64,000 nucleotides of DNA from Panorpa germanica (GCA_963678705.1 OY783218.1:4350152-4414151), one strand, 5' to 3'. Positions 12,560-26,511 are shown, counted from the first letter of the stretch. Program-made: numbers and translations. The notes: generated by a model not told the origin, from the letters alone.

Positions 12560-12850
12560 GAAATTACGAGTATTTTCAATAATGTTTTTTGATGACACAG
12601 TTAATATCTAATTATTTCTATAATAACTACATGATAAAATAACATTTAAAGGATACTTTGTGAAATTTGCATAAATAAATATCAAGAAATGAGGCATTGA
12701 CAGCGAATCTCCGCAGACGTCACAAAAAAAGTAACATTTCGATGCCACTCATAACTCATCACTGGATTTTCTGAAATCGAAAATCCAAAAAGATTTCAAT
12801 AGTTGATAAGTTTCTGCAGGTAACGCTGTCGAGTAGTAGAAGTTTCAAAA
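12560..12850 (+). repeat. Dispersed repeat E, forward copy
   Basis: This segment is the reverse complement of 16290-16585, with scattered mismatches over about 290 bp. The match includes the block around GAGGCATTGACAGCGAATC, then CTCCGCAGACGTCACAAAAA, then GATGCCACTCATAACTCATC. There is no coding capacity. The two copies lie 3.4 kb apart in opposite orientation. Confidence 0.75.
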
Positions 12851-13094
12851 TAAGGCGAAACCAGACCAGAGAGGTGAAGACTTAAAACTCTATACCTCCG
12901 ACAGTTTTACTCCAATCGATTTCAAATTTTCCCACAATAAACTTAATATGTTGTACAATAATATATATATATATTACAATTTAAAAAAAAAGTTAAAACC
13001 TTATTCTCCACTTAAAAGAGATTTTAAGACTGTATAAATCTACGATACGTTGGTAAATTCTATCCTATTCGTCCCTATATACATTGTAAAGAAA

Positions 13095-13128
13095 TTTGTA
13101 AGACAATGCTTTTTCATTGTCTTACAAA
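13095..13128. other. Perfect 14-bp hairpin
   Basis: TTTGTAAGACAATG (13095-13108) is exactly complementary to CATTGTCTTACAAA (13115-13128), with a six-base loop. It lies in an otherwise unassigned region (12890-13500). It may be the core of a small palindromic element; no function can be given. Confidence 0.6.
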
Positions 13129-14716
13129 CTTGTTATTTCGTACATTTCCACCGAACTCTCATAATTTGAACTATATCTATATTATAAAATATATTTCTTA
13201 AATTTTGCACCCAAGAATGTTTTTTATCATTTTCTCGAAAACGGATACATCGAAATCTTTGCAAATTCTATATTTTGTAGAAAAACGTTTCTTAAAAGTT
13301 TTGGTGTCCTTGGAGCCATCTTTTTGGATAAACTGAACATTTTTATGTAGAATCTTGAGCAAGAACAAAATAGATCTTCGATTCTAAAACGACAAAATTA
13401 CACCTGTGGCCGGGGGTGGTTCGAGTAAAAAAGGGAAAGCGTTAAATATACGAAGCCATCCGAGAAAAACACAACATCTACGAGAGTTTTTCATCAACAT
13501 ATACCTTACGTTAAGTCATATATGAACAACGATCGGTGAATTGACCCAGATAAGTTGAAATGGCCATAAAACAATAAAGAATAAGAAAACTAAAGTAATA
13601 AATAATTTTTCAAATCGAACATATTATAATCACGTCGCAAAAATCTTCTAAGAAAATAGCTACATAAACTAATAAATTACTTCACTCTGTTGAACTATTC
13701 TTGTGAATTTCAATACACCTACACCTACATTGCTTCCCCTTCCCCTTCGCGATCCTTGACAAGGACTAAGGAGGCACTGCTGACTACCAAGAAGTCACAG
13801 GACCTTCCTACGATGCCATTATACAACTACATGTCTCTGCACATTAATTTCATAATATTGCAGACATTTTATAAAACAAAATTCATTAAAATGAAAACTT
13901 TTCTTCATATACTCGTATTTCATAGCAATAAATTTCCATTCTCACTTATATTACTTTCAATAATTTAAATTGTTATAATATTAATTACCTTTATTATTAT
14001 AGAATACACAAGCTATGCTTGCAAGAAAGATAGGATGTAACAGAGGTTGCCAAGATGGATAAAAATAGTAAAGACTTATCTTTGCGAACTATTAATTTAT
14101 ATGAATTATTAAATAGTTGTTATCACCTATAGATTTTTTAATAAAATAAAAAATAGCAAATATTTGCAGCGTGGAAATATAATATAGAAATTGATAATCA
14201 CATCAGCTAGGTCAGGGAGAATCGCAATAAATAAACAATCACAAAAGTTATGTAGAACAACTAGAATAATACACGCACGATAGCCTCCCATTTATCAATC
14301 AAATACGTAATACTGAAAAACATTTTATTGTCACACATGATCACAGCCTCTCGGAGAAAGCATGAGGCTCTCAATATGATATTTTGGTTCTAAACGACAC
14401 GTTATGGTATCTTTAGACCTTTTTAAATTCAGTTTAATCATGAAAAATTATTAAAAACTTATTTATACTTTACATAAATTCTTTATCCTAAAATATTGTC
14501 TCATTTTAATTTCTAACGCGAACATTTTCTTATGATTCAGAATAGAAATTTTAGATAAAACAATTAAAATTTAATGTAGATGAAATCAAAATTGAAATGA
14601 GAAAATTGTTTGGACTAAATGGACATAGAAGTGTGAAAGAAGACGAGAACCAAAAGTAAAAAAAATATGGGCGAGAAGACGAGAAATGAAGGTAAAGAAG
14701 CATCAACTATAGAGAT

Positions 14717-14906
14717 CAGTGCCAGATTTGGAGGTGGGGAGCCCCTGTGGCAACGAAGGAGTGGAGGCCGCTAATTATTTTCCAAAATAAAGGAACAATT
14801 ATTTTCCGTCAAGTCTTTTAAAAATTTATTGCTTTTATCTCTATTGTAGATGTCTCTCTCTTGTGGAGGCAGTAGCCCCGCCTGCCCTCTCTCAAATCCG
14901 GGCCTG
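14717..14906. mobile_element. hAT-type MITE with 8-bp target duplication
   Basis: The 190-bp element starts CAGTGCCAGATTTG and ends CAAATCCGGGCCTG, imperfect terminal inverted repeats in the CAG...CTG style of hAT elements. It is flanked by ATAGAGAT (14709-14716) and ATAGGGAT (14907-14914), an 8-bp duplication with one mismatch. Inside, both subterminal regions are C/G-rich. A segment at about 23719-23800 begins with the same CAGGCCCGGATTT end but lacks a visible partner end. Confidence 0.75.
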
Positions 14907-16289
14907 ATAGGGATGAATGAACGCTACGGAATAAAGAAGAAAGGACGCGATAAGCAGGAAACTGTCTTTTTATAAACTGTTATGTATATGTATAAACTTA
15001 AGTCTGTTTATAATTTGCCCGAAAACTGCCGCATGTAGGCCCAAAGGAGGAGCAAAAATTCTATGTAAAAGAAACCAGAAACGGGTTGTTTTAGGTCGGC
15101 AATAGGGTCAAAATTTCGAGTCGGGTAGTTACAGATAAGAGTTATATTAGAGAGATTTGTTTTAGTTTTAGTAAGGACAAAATTATGTTGAATTGAAATA
15201 ACAAAGTAAATCAAACGAAACGTAAGGAAATTGTAAGAAAACCGAAATTAGGTCTTTATGTGGCTCCTTACAAAAGTTTGGCGACACCTGCACTATCACA
15301 CGACTCACTATATCTTAAGCACAGTGCGAAAATTAAAGTACATACATATTTTAAGTATTCTTAGTAACGAAGTTACAGACGTAGACATTATTATATACTC
15401 GTACAAGCAAAGGTAAAACGACCAAGAAAATTATAGCTCCCGTCGAAATGGAAAACTGGAAAACCGAGACACCAAAGAACCATGGAAAGCATGGAAGCAT
15501 GGAAATAGAGATGGAGCTTATCAAAACTTTGTGATTAATTCATTAGGAAAACTTAACGGCGTTGAATTACATATTACTCGTACGATGGTAGAATTCGCTA
15601 TTTTACATTCAGCATTAATGAATGCCAACGGAATGCGCTAGCACAGGGGATGGGGCGACACCCCACACCCCTCTCTGAAGAATTAGATTTTTAGTACTTA
15701 CTATTATTTCATCAATTATTATTCCATTAATTTTTTATCATAACTTTTATGTAATTATTATTTGCTAATTAACATAAGTATTCTATAAAACGAAATGCAA
15801 TATTTATTATGTTAAAGCAGTTTTATATTATTATAAAATAAACCTTATGTATACCTGCCATAAGATGTATAGTTTCCATGGTATATCGTATACTTTTCAC
15901 GAAAATATACCGCACTTTTATTGCTTTAAAATGACCTCTCTTGTTGAAAGAACCTATCTTTGCTTGCAAAACTAGAAAAGTAGTCTTTGACTTGTGAATT
16001 TTGAAAGAACGTTGCATTCGAATACGCGCGTATTCTTGAAAATCGAATTCACTTCTTTCGTTTCTTTTCAGTTGATCGTCGTCTTTTATTTACTTTCCAA
16101 TTCATTTCACATCAGGCTCAGCCACAGCGAATCGTTGTCAGGTTTAGCTAGTAGTATATAGTACAAACAAATAAAATATCATTTAAATAGATTTTTAACG
16201 TTTTACAGGTTAAACAATCTATAAATAATCCTTGATGACTTCGTCCGCAGTTGCTCGAATTCGAAATCTGCAGCGTAGATAATAGTCAT

Positions 16290-16585
16290 GGTATCATAGG
16301 TGGCGGAGTAAGGTTACCTCCAGATACTTATCAACTTATCAACTAATGAAATCATTTTGGTTTTTTGATTTCAAATAATCCAGTGATGAGTTATGAGTGG
16401 CATAGCAATGTTACTTTTTTTGTAACGTCTGCGGAGATTTGCTGTCAATGCCTCATTTTTGATATTTATTTATGAAAATTTCACAAAGTATTCTTTAAAT
16501 GTTATTTTATCATGTAGTAATTATAGAAAGAATTATATATTAACTGTGTCGTCAAAAAACATTATCGAAAATATGTTTTTTTGTA
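16290..16585 (-). repeat. Dispersed repeat E, inverted copy
   Basis: Reverse-complement partner of 12560-12850. The match runs from the TTATCAACTTATCAACTAAT region through GATGAGTTATGAGTGGC to the GACGACACAGTTAATAT equivalent. Neither end shows a convincing target duplication. Confidence 0.75.
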
Positions 16586-17929
16586 TCGATTTGATCTAAT
16601 ATCCGCCTCGCTCCCTTTAAGCTACGTATCTAATTCAACTGATGACAATTTTCAATCAGTTTTATATACAATTAAGTTTTCCAGTACCTCCCGGGCTCTG
16701 CTGTATTTCAATTATAACCACCCCTCTCTCCCCCCTCTTAATACGATTCTCTAAATCCTAGTTCACGTGTTTATAATTCCCGTGACACAAACAGAAATGT
16801 CTTATATGATTAATTCTCGAAGTTTAAATCCATAACGTTCGTATTTATTAAAATTATTAATATCTATTCCACGGTGCTCTGCATTCTCTCGCTTTAACGT
16901 TCGCGTTTAGCGTTTAGCGCCTCCACCACACTACGGAGAAAATAAGTACAATTATTATTACAGACTTACTGAGTTGGTAGTATGAACTTGTAACGGAGTA
17001 ACTGTTGATGCCCCGGGCATTTTATTTGAATATTTTAACCCTTTACTTATATTTGGATCTACCACTACCCCTCTGTAAAATAATTGTGGGGAGAAATATC
17101 TAAAAACATTACAAACCAACCCCTTTTAATGTCTACCTTATTAATAAATATAAGGAATGGTAAAACTGATCAAGATTTTGTAAAAGTGATATGTCAAATG
17201 CCAGATATTAATTGAAATTTAAAATTAATATTTTCTAATGTTGAAATTTCTTGATAGCGAATTTGCTGACGAAACAGCTAAGTGAGCATTGAGGGATGGT
17301 AAGTTATTTTACATTTAGTTATTATTGGTAGACACAAAATAATGACTAAAACAAGTTGAAATTCAAAATCATAAAAACTAATGTCATAAACCAATCATAA
17401 AAATCCAATTTGTATTTAATTACAATAAATAATAATACACTACAATAATAAATAATATATACACACATTATATAACATAAATAGCACAATAAAAAAATAA
17501 AGCTCCAGTTTTACTATTAGTAGTGCATATATTTAGCTATTCAAAAAGTTTTTTTGCGCTTCTCTGGTACTTTTCTATCAGTTTCAATATCCAGATTTGT
17601 AGGTACTATCGCATTCTGTTTTTATCAATGAAATTAAAGATTGAGTACATAATATATATATTATTATTCCAATACCATATGAGTTATGGCTTTAAAAAAA
17701 GATTTGCCTTTTTCGTCAATTTGGAAAAATGTCCTATGTCCTAATGTCCGTTACAGTGCGCTTGTTATTGGGTTTAGAGAAGACCTTTGTCATAGTTCTA
17801 TTTCCGATGCTAAGTCTTATCATCCTACTTACAATGTTTACAGTATTTATGGTGTCGGCCTCGTCTATGTAAGTGACTACACTACACTCAGTGGCGTACC
17901 GAGACTAATGAGTGCCTGGGTGGTACTGT

Positions 17930-18222
17930 TGTCTCATTTACATTTGAAAATATTTATTTTAGTAGAGAAAAAGTTCAACATTCATTCCACTGAAATTTCA
18001 TAGAAAAGGAAACAAGATATAACTGTCTCTGTTACACTTTAATGGTTTATTTGCAACTTCATTCAATACTGGTACGGTTGTGAGGCCAGGTGAAGTGATT
18101 TTGTCATTTGCAGTTTATATTACTGACATTTCCTTGAACGAGTTAAATCAAATTGAATTGTTTCATGACAAAAAAAACATACGCATCTGTAATATGATGT
18201 TAAAGTGACTGAGTAGTCTCAA
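17930..18222 (-). mobile_element. MITE family F, long form, end-damaged copy
   Basis: The sequence matches 37095-37477 and, in reverse, 53566-53945: shared blocks include CTTCATTCAATACTGGTACGG, TGAGGCCAGGT and AATCAAATTGAATTGTTTCATGACAAAA. The terminal CCCAGTAAACATTTTGG has been lost or has diverged on both sides. Confidence 0.65.
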
Positions 18223-19348
18223 TTGGTTCCTTATGTATAATTATCTTCTTGCAGCTTTTTCAAGTTTCAAGTCACACGAAATAAATTATATATAGTCGTA
18301 ATTGAAAAGCGTTTTTGGATTGTGCAGAGCCTGCGTCTAACTACTCTTTCCATCCGACCCTTAGTACTGTTGCGACTGTATCACAGTTTTTTAAGTTTTC
18401 TGATTATTAACACATATTAAAATTAATCCAGATAATAACAAAACACAGAAAATATATCACTGGTTCAGAAATCCAACTAGAAGACACAGTAGTTTGACGT
18501 AAAGCATCAATGCGCACTCACTACGTCGTTAATTGTACATAGCTACTGCATTACATAATAATTAATTATTTCTCAACATTTTGTACCAGTATGCAGACAT
18601 CCGAATATAATTTACTAGAATATGCATATTTCAACCTACTATAAATGATTAAAAATAAACACTAATTGAATAATTAAATAAAATGAGTAATTTTAATAAT
18701 TGCTAAGAAATAAATTTGCTTTTAACTTTCCAACAACATTAATTGTAGCACGAGTATAATCATTTTTATTAACTTGTTTAATTATTAGATTTCTTAAAAT
18801 TAAATCTGTATTAAATGAAATGTTCACAATTTTCGGCATGCAATTTCAAATTAAATTTTAATTATGACTGAAGGCAATTAAGACTCAATCATTTGATGAA
18901 AATTACACAACTGTTATATGCTATCTCTTTCTCGCATCATTCGTAGAACAGTATTAGTTAGAAACCCCAGACAGATTTATTAGAAAAGACGAAGGCTATA
19001 TGAATCTGTATGGTGTTAGAGTGAGATGCAACATGTTATTAAATGTTTGCACTAATTACTACAATATTAAACGTTTATTATTAATATTCTTGTTACTCTA
19101 TGGGTATCGTTACGAACGCGTATTTCGCTCTGCAATTTTACTTTTAAAAAATGGATTTCGAGAGATTCTGTAAAAATACTTTGAAATGTGAATATAGTAT
19201 GGATAGAAATATAAAGAGACGTACATAGATTATTTAGACAAAACAGCATGTAATATAGTGCATCTTGTTCAGAGGATAGGACAACAACTATGATTGACGC
19301 GCTCTTCGATGCAATCTCGTTGGAAATATCGACAATAAAACATTTCTT

Positions 19349-19687
19349 AACATCTGAAAAGAAATCATTTGGTACAAGAAGATAGCATACTTGGTAGCAG
19401 ATCCAGAACATTTGATCGTCCAATGTACAGAAACGGAGACCTGCAGAAATAATTTGTACAGAGTTATGGTAGAAAATGGAGTGGTGTTGCCAACGAGTAT
19501 GCAGGAACTACTGAGATATTCGAGATGGCCAGTATGTTTAGTCATAGACAGGATATGGCATATAGCGGGTTTAAAAGTTTAGGTAGTAATAATAAATGAA
19601 ATGTAAATAGGTAAAATGTAAATAAAATAAATTAAGGAGGGCGAAAAAAGGTCCTAACAAGCCCGTGAAGTATTAATAAAAAAAAAA
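19349..19687 (+). mobile_element. LINE fragment, family B, with 12-bp target duplication
   Basis: A 339-bp 5'-truncated LINE is bracketed by AAAACATTTCTT at 19337-19348 and again at 19688-19699. A frame from about 19391 to 19582 encodes VADPEHLIVQCTETETCRNN and a short C-terminal tail, ending in a stop. The start resembles the C-terminal zinc region of insect LINE ORF2. The 3' UTR ends AAGCCCGTGAAGTATTAATA followed by A residues. The same 3' end occurs at 35639-35686, 48351-48412 and 56203-56319. Confidence 0.8.
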
Positions 19688-20063
19688 AAAACATTTCTTC
19701 GACTAATTTATGATTGCTTTCCAGCTACTCGATCCGGCACATATTTCAGAAATTAAGAAATGTGTTGTTCCTCTTTGTTGCTACAGAATAGCTTTAGTAT
19801 ATTTCTGCATCCACCAAACAGTGGAAAGGAAAGGACAAAACGAATAGGATACAACAAATTGAGGAGCCCTCGAAAATAACGTGAAATATGATTCCGAACG
19901 TTATTCGTATAATGTTTTGTAACTTCTGCAATATCCTCTGATTAAGCCAATTGGGAAATAAAGAAAACGAGACACAATTTGAAACCAACGAACCAAATGG
20001 AATAGAAAAATTGAATAATTACCCATTTATGAGTCCTCTATATATATACATATAGATATAGAG

Positions 20064-20280
20064 TACAGGGTGATTATTCCTTGAATGACCGGTTAATTAT
20101 ATGTATACAATTCGTTACGTTAAATAAAAATTGATTGCTGTAGAACTCCTTTTAAATGATATATAATATGTTTATATAATATGTAAAGTTTATGAAATAT
20201 GAGCAAAATTGTAAGCGCAATATAATGCATTAAGTCAATAACATATCTATATTTTTGTTTTATTTCTTGAACACCCTATA
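20064..20280. mobile_element. Short element with TACAGGGTG/CACCCTATA ends
   Basis: The ends are a nine-base inverted pair with one mismatch. The ACAGGGTG end is common in insect non-autonomous elements. Part of the interior (about 20130-20215) resembles 9750-9840, around the shared ATGATATGTTTATAT-like and ATATGAGCAAAATGGTA-like blocks. No target duplication is clear. Confidence 0.4.
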
Positions 20281-20813
20281 CACTAACGAAATAAAAAACT
20301 GGAATATAAATGAATGATCTTCGATAGACTGAATTTTTTGCACAGAACAGGGGTGAATGTAAGTAAAGAAGATGTGAGGTAGGGGGTAGACTAGATGCTG
20401 GGAAATAATAGGGTTGTTTATTCGTTTTGGAATCATCTTAGCGTCAGTAATTAAACTCACCCCTTTATTGGAGCTGGAGCTGGACTGATCTCTGTATGTA
20501 TTATTATACACATTTAGAACGGAAATGAGATTTGAATCGTACTCCCGCGAGATTCCTGTTGTTTTGAGATGCTGGCAACCCTTAAATATTAAGTACAGTC
20601 GAACATTTGTGTACTAATTGTAAAAAATACAAGTTCTTATATTGAATTATGTTCTCTGCTAATTCTGATTTGGTTATGAACTTTTTCGTGATTTTCGTAC
20701 TTTAGTGAACTGGGCAGAGCCCCACATCTGACTTATTTCTATTGTCATTGAATGATCAGGTTTACTTTATGAAAATATCTCATTATCTGGTTTTATTGAT
20801 AATGTATTGAGCA

Positions 20814-20972
20814 AAGGAGCCAAGTGATGATGAAAAAGATGAGGATGAAGAAGAAAATGAGGAAGATATAGGAAATGAAGAGGAAGATCTAGATGATGAA
20901 GATAATAATGACAAAGAGGAATCAGAAAATGAAAGACAACGAAACAAAAGGATGAAAAGGGCAAAGGAATAG
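20814..20972 (+). other. Low-complexity acidic reading frame, no start codon
   Basis: A purine-rich stretch stays open for 53 codons between stops, rich in Asp/Glu with a basic end (NERQRNKRMKRAKE). It has no ATG, no convincing splice sites, and lies on the strand opposite to dac. Purine-rich repeats stay open easily, so this may be chance or a relic of a transposon ORF. I do not call it a gene. Confidence 0.25.
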
Positions 20973-22499
20973 GAAAGAATAGTCGAAAGGCAGTGGAAAT
21001 ACTAGATCTAATTCAAGTAAAGATGGGGAAGCAAAGGAAATCAAAATAACAAATGAGAAAAGGGGTAAAAAAGTAAGGAACGTGGTTAGTAGAAAGAATC
21101 AAGCAAGGAAATGTTTAAGGCGATCTTGCAAGTACGAGACGCATTGTAAACTATTGTTATTGCAATTTACAGCGCCTTAAGAAGCCATTAACATTACACA
21201 TTGAATTATAAATAGAATAATTCAGAGTGTGTTTATAGAAACATGTCGAAACATGAAAATAAACCAAGTAAAGTCAAGTTTGATATTTTGAAGATGGTAT
21301 CATCATCATCCATTGTTAAATCACATTACTTGTTTCAATAGAAAAGCATAAAGCAGAAAGCAATAAGGAGTGTGGAAGGGGGGGGGGAGTCGGACGAAGA
21401 GTCGGCAAAGCATTTAGATATACAATCCCACTTAGCCGTATGATTAATTCAATTGCAAAGCATTAAGTAACAGCTTCTAGTACGACTTCTCCCTGCAATC
21501 CTCAAGAGGGTACAACTAAACTTAAACTTTATATCTTAGAGTGGAATCTTTAAAGCTTTTGAACTGTTGCTTTTGCTTTGGTTCAATTCTGTATGCGAAC
21601 TTTACAGCCATTGTTTCCTGTACTGCTTCAATTGTCTGGAAAATTATAATATGTGCAGGTATTGTTTTGCTGTTGATTTGAGTTTCAGTCAACGAAGATT
21701 TTGTTACATAAACACTGATTCTTTTTTGGTTAACTTCAAAACTTTGCTACATTTTTATTTACTAGTTATAATTTCTGACAGACGTATATGCGATGCCGTC
21801 GCCTCTAAGGTGTATTCAAGAGTGGTGATTAGACCTAACAATATTTACATGCTTTTTAAAATGAACTAGCGCCATTATGTGTATATTTTGTACTAATGTT
21901 ATTTGCTTGAAGTATGACAGGAAACGTAAAAATATAACATCAACGACAAGCAAAAGAAATAGTTACTTGTTTATATTCAGAAATATTACAAATTTTGTAT
22001 CAAAAATAGTTTGCAGGTAAAGTAGCAGTAATGGTAAAAAGAATAATAATTTTTGATAACGAATTTTAAGCAGTATTACAGTTATACGAATATTATATTG
22101 AAATAACTTACTTTAAAAGAATCTTTTGAATAATTGAATTAAATTTTGTAAGTCTCGCACTTGTTAGAATGACGAATTGACGATAGCATATCATGCTTGA
22201 CGCCAGACTGCTTGGTCTTCGTGTTTCAACTTCGGAGCAGCGTTATATTATTGGGGTTTGGATGTTGTCAAACTTATTTCATTATGACATTACATAATCA
22301 CAAACTAATTAGACATTTGTTTTTTCATTTATTAAATTTAATAGCACCTCCTAGGCTTCCGCCCATATGTGCTGCTTTGTCCACTTATTATATCCCCCTT
22401 AATTTTTTACATTTCAATTACATTAATATATAATTATATTGGAACAAATAAACGATGTACAAAGTTAGGTTAAGCTGCACAGTTAGGAACTTATTACAA

Positions 22500-22780
22500 C
22501 TCATTTTATCTAAATTACTGTTCAATCTCATCCGCCGTGAAATTATCCCAAATCCCTTGCTCTAATTCTTCTCCTTCACTTCCTATTACTGTCTCTGCGT
22601 CTCTTCTTCTTCTTACTTCATCATTCCTCAATAGCATTTTTCTAGTTTTAAAAATCTCCTTCGCATACTCATTATAATATTGATAAATAACCTCTTCATT
22701 TACTAGGTACTCTAGACTTCCAATTTCTCTGACTTTTATTCTATCTTGAAATTTTACTCTCGCTTCATAGTAGTCCGAAA
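22500..22780 (-). pseudogene. Unidentified coding relic, probably transposon-derived
   Basis: On the minus strand about 85 codons stay open: DYYEARVKFQDRIKVREIG, then EEVIYQYYNEYAKEIF, KTRKMLLRNDEVRRRRDA and a Glu-rich end. The highly charged composition is like linkers in insect LINE proteins, but I cannot name the family. There is no start codon or splice context. Confidence 0.3.
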
Positions 22781-24370
22781 ACTAATTAGACAGTGATATG
22801 GCATACATATATGAATCAACGACACCACAAGAGCTGCCAACATAGTAAGAGATCGTCGGTGATAGGACTCAGGATCGGCCAACATTAAATAAATTAAATT
22901 TAAAAAGAAAATTAAATTAAAAAAATAAAGACAAATTGGTTTTAATATTTGCATATGAAATGAATATTTTAAAGCAATAAACAACCGGAATGACGTCACT
23001 TTTCGCATTACATTTTCCATTTTCCATTAGGGATAAAACCACATAACAATTAATATAAAATATCGTGAAATTAACGCCTTTTAAAACTTTTCTTATCCAT
23101 GCTTTTAAGATATAAATATGTAAACATATAATAATGCAATAAGAGTGTCTTATTTCTTTTAATAATGCCATTAACACACCACCGCGCTACCACCCTCTTT
23201 TTATAAAGCTTCGTGTAAGGGTATACAGCACTTCCCACTCCCCACCCCCACACCTTTGCAAAGCCACGTCCGGGTAAAGTAAGATACCCCTAAATTAAAA
23301 TAAAATATGTAATTATGAATATTAATAAGAGAAAAGCAAATAAGGATCTTGTAACAAATGTTGTATCATTTTACTGGGTAAATATGTTGGAGGCATCCTA
23401 AGGAAATTGAGTGGCATTTTTTAATCGAGACACACCGACGATGAATATATTATCTGGATGAAGTCCATTAGACTGACGCGCTACCCGACATGGTGTGCCG
23501 GGGCAATTAAGAAATACATTGTGACATTAGAAAATGACAAAAAAGAACATTAATTTATTGTCAGAGTATAAAATGAATTAAGGCAGTACCAGCTAAACCC
23601 GGCCACGCTTGGCAGTTGCTCAGTCTGACATAAAACGGATGATTATCAACTAGAAGGAAATGAATTCAATTTTTGAAAACATGAACAAGATCTTCGGGAA
23701 CATGGACAAACTTACAATCAGGCCCGGATTTAAGAAGGGACAAACCGGGTACTTGCCCCGGACACGTATTAATTCATGGGGGCACTAATTTCTGAAAGGC
23801 ACTGTGTGCTCATGTAATTAATTAAAAAAAGTGATTGTCAGGGACAACTAATCTATCCTGTTACTTTCTTTTTACTTTATTCTTTTTTCGCCAATGAAAA
23901 AGGACAAATTAATTTTCTTTTTTAATTCGCCAATGTGAAGTTGTTGACTCGGTTCGGCGTTACTGCTCGAAATAACATACAATTCAACAAATGGGATAGT
24001 CGTTTTAAATTCACGAACAAATATCACTAAAATCAAATTCAAAATCAAATCAAATTTCAAATAAAGTAACTCAGAAGTCTGAAAATACATCCAAATATTC
24101 ATTTACGGTACACTCCTTTTAAAAAGTGTGTGGTAATAATGTAAACGAAGTAGTCGATGAAGGGGAAAGAAAGATGTTGAGGGAGAAAAGAATAAGAAGT
24201 AGCTATTGATAGACTTGCAATGACTTTTGGTAGATTTCAAAGAGACTAAAAAAAACCCTCAGGGGGTTTAAAATGTATTTGCATTGTGAGGGAACATATT
24301 GTTGCGGATAGATAGGGAATTTGTAGCATCATTTGTCTAGATTATTTGATATTGATAGGACTTATAAAGC

Positions 24371-24373
<3 letters not shown>

Positions 24374-24407
<34 letters not shown>

Positions 24408-24408
24408 C

Positions 24409-24433
<25 letters not shown>
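24374..24433. repeat. (TA)n microsatellite followed by a T run
   Basis: About 32 bases of TA repeats are followed within a few bases by about 24 T residues. Confidence 0.9.
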
Positions 24434-24439
<6 letters not shown>

Positions 24440-26511
24440 ATTTATTTAAAGTCGGCACATTTTCGATGTCGAATCCTAACACCGATTACCACCAGTTTCG
24501 GCCGTTAGTTGTTTCATGTTAGTAGTTTCTTTGATGTCTTAGCTTCATATGCGTGAACTACACCGTTGCCTGATAAGTCTTTTGATTAAGATTAAGTTTT
24601 TAACTTAAATAACAGCAAAGCTCAGAAAATATGGCGGTGATGCGGGAATCAAAGTCGAAGACACAGCAGTCAGTATCGGAGAATCAAATAGGTACATTTC
24701 TATTAAAACAGTGCCGGTTTCTCGAACAGGCACCGATTTTCAGGGGTCACTAACATTTCTATAGTTTAGAGAGCAATTTATTTCTTGATAACTGCGATCA
24801 CTATTAATGATTGAGTAATAAAATAGTTAACAGTTTTGAAACCAGGTGTCGCTTTCCGTGTTTTTAACTATGTAGCGGGAAGAATCTAATTATCAACTGA
24901 GCTCATCCAAAAATACTGTCACCCGCTTCCAACATAACTTCTGTTTGTCAATGAACGTTTGATTTAACCTCCAACGTGTGTATCAAATAATTGAAGATTG
25001 ACACGACAAGTTTACTACTACACGGTGGAACGAATGTTTGATTCGAATAATTTAATTATTTTATTAATTTGTTGATATTATTGACACTAACACTTTTTAA
25101 CAAGTACATAAATAAACGTTCAAGTGTAAACTTTTCAATGTTGAACGATTCGTGCAGTAGTGCATGGCATGTGGATCAAGTGGGTGGTGTGGGTAAAGAA
25201 GACAACAGGCCGAACATCGTCCAACATGAACGTTGGACACACTTAGTTTCAGCATCGGCTACACTATGCGTCCAATCATCAAGCGTTCAACGTTGGAAGG
25301 TGTTCGTAGCATCGTTTGGCGCTAGCATAACCATCACCGTTTATAAAGTGTTAAATAAAAATTAGAAGACCTCAAAACTAGTGCCCCACCAAGTTTTCGA
25401 TCCACCACTGCTTATAAAACACTCAATATTTTTCAAAAGCTATAAAAATCCACAAAATGCATAAAAGTATTCGATTATAATAGCTTATCTCCATTATGGC
25501 TTGAAAAAGAAACATTACAGTCGGCTTATCAGTTCACAATTGACACGCGCGTTGAGGTTTTTCGGGATTTCAATATATCTCTCGACATTTTGTGGGCACA
25601 TTTCCGTTGTATTTGAATGTGGAAAACCCTATGGCAAATCAATGCAAAGTCGAACTAGAAATTGACACTTAAAATGGGTGAAAAGAGAGGGTTTTATTAT
25701 GTTTTATTGATAAATAAGGATTATAACCACCGACGTAGGGTTGGAAATGATGTGGGAATACTTTCAATGTGTTACAATGGTTACAAAGATTAAAATCTAT
25801 GCGATTATTTGAAATATACGTAAAGCCACAAGCTACTAGACCTTTTTAATTTTAAAGCCAATCGTTTGCTGCGGTTTTACAGTATATTGTTCAAATATTT
25901 TTATATTTAAAAAAATCTTAATATTTAATACTTATTGTTTTGTTTTCATTATTTCATTTCGAGTGCAATATTCCCGCTAAAGAAATTTACATGTATTTCA
26001 TATTTATTTAACATAAGAAAATTTAACTTTTACATAAAATCCTTTAGTTCAATATAAGATCAGATTATTCTTTGACATAGTTTGCGTTTTAAGGTGAAAA
26101 TTAGTCTTTTTATATAAGAATATGTAAAGTTACATATCGCTTGCTAATTGCCATATTTATAAACTCAAAGAAACATAATATATAAGAAATGACTACTTGA
26201 AAAGTCTTGATTGGTACTTTGGAGTTAAAGAATTTGTAGTTAAATACCTATTGCAGATTGCCTATTAATTCATCTTACATAACTTTTTAAAGTTCTTGTT
26301 TTTAATTTAATTTATTTAACGTCGGTCTATTACCGATGCTCAGTCTTATCACCAACTAACTCCTACTTTGTTAATAGTTTTTCTTGTGGTTGTTTTAAAA
26401 TTACAAAAAAAATATATAAATCTTTCGAAAATTGAAACACCTTAAGATGCTTTTAACTATCATGACCACAATTTTTCAAATATTTCTGATTTTCTTTTTG
26501 TATCGGCAACC

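Noticed and set aside
25069-25365. 98-codon open frame on the plus strand
   Set aside because: No homology or splice context that I recognise. The frame spans inverted CAATGTTGAACG/CGTTCAACGTTG motifs and looks like repeat sequence open by chance.
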